NCBI GenBank assembly: GCA_937902125.1
Contig: CALDIB010000017.1
Location: forward strand, 1 to 12,800
DNA: 12,800 bases
Direction: 5' to 3'
Source of the DNA: an uncultured Treponema sp.
Lineage (GTDB): Bacteria > Spirochaetota > Spirochaetia > Treponematales > Treponemataceae
Part shown: positions 12,718 to 12,800 of the stretch, in pieces
Layout of the letters: each line of letters starts with the position of its first letter
Position numbering within the stretch: position 1 is the stretch's first letter
Translations under genes and position numbers: made by a program
Notes under the pieces: generated by a model
The model's input: only the letters and a program-made list of their open reading frames with translations
What the model was told of the DNA's origin: nothing
Databases searched by the model: none

Positions 12718-12800
12718 TTATCGGGTCGTTCCGCCGTGAAAATAACACTCGTAGACTTTTTCATCCTTCCAGTAAATTTCTTCATATCCTTGGAACCAGG
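12718..12800 (-). CDS. 3' end of a probable DUF5680-family gene (partial)
   Basis: Only the last 26 codons and the stop are in the window. The frame reads WFQGYEEIYW, KDEKVYE, then CYFHGG and a short tail. This tryptophan/tyrosine-rich ending with a final HGG resembles the C-terminus of DUF5680-type proteins, whose role is unknown to me. The gene converges on the SGNH hydrolase gene, with the hairpin between them. The product call rests on a very short stretch. Confidence 0.5.
   Translation of the reverse strand, partial: WFQGYEEIYWKDEKVYECYFHGGTTR

Noticed and set aside
1..12800. CRISPR arrays, tRNA or rRNA genes, transposases
   Set aside because: No regularly spaced repeats, cloverleaf-like sequence, rRNA core motif or transposase motif was seen.

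Overview
The window looks like a stretch of a host-associated spirochaete chromosome, most likely Treponema or a close relative. This is inference. It rests on the mixed codon use, the style of the XRE regulator, the non-canonical CoaE P-loop and the set of housekeeping and accessory genes. No rRNA, tRNA, CRISPR array or transposase is visible. Every gene up to about 6650 reads on the + strand, followed by a minus-strand block (RhuM remnant and fic, 6655-7953), then + strand genes to about 12670, and the end of a minus-strand gene at the right edge.

Left part (1-6653). A small XRE regulator sits behind a promoter overlapped by a near-perfect inverted repeat. It is followed by a broken minimal nucleotidyltransferase gene with two opposite A-tract frameshifts. 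Next come proC (proline biosynthesis) and coaE (dephospho-CoA kinase, unusual P-loop and insertion), only 4 nt apart. A perfect-consensus sigma70 promoter then drives trpB2 (TrpB-like PLP enzyme, no trpA nearby), which overlaps by one base a DUF4153-type membrane protein. An EamA/DMT transporter follows from its own, possibly leaderless, promoter.

Middle accessory part (6654-9202). On the minus strand lies a RhuM-family remnant cut off at a 27-nt perfect palindrome, and an intact class II Fic protein whose promoter is covered by a 16-bp inverted repeat. Divergent from fic is a strongly promoted lipoprotein gene that carries TGA exactly where the lipobox cysteine should be, plus a frameshift near its 3' end. 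It ends at a clear intrinsic terminator. A Rid-family gene follows. This part is visibly more A+T rich than its flanks from about 8020 to 9250.

Right part (9203-12800). A roughly 170-nt leader, with a minimal start-stop ORF and a possible attenuator hairpin, precedes a tightly packed operon: an ABC-F type twin-ATPase, a GNAT acetyltransferase (11 nt gap) and a cytoplasmic SGNH/GDSL hydrolase (1 nt gap). This is the most system-like unit in the window. It resembles a ribosome-protection plus small-molecule-modification cassette, but its substrate cannot be read from sequence. A structured intergenic hairpin separates it from the convergent 3' end of a probable DUF5680 gene.

Caution: three or more frame defects lie at short homopolymers (623-628, 714-721, 8592-8594), so sequencing or assembly error must be excluded before the affected genes are called true pseudogenes.
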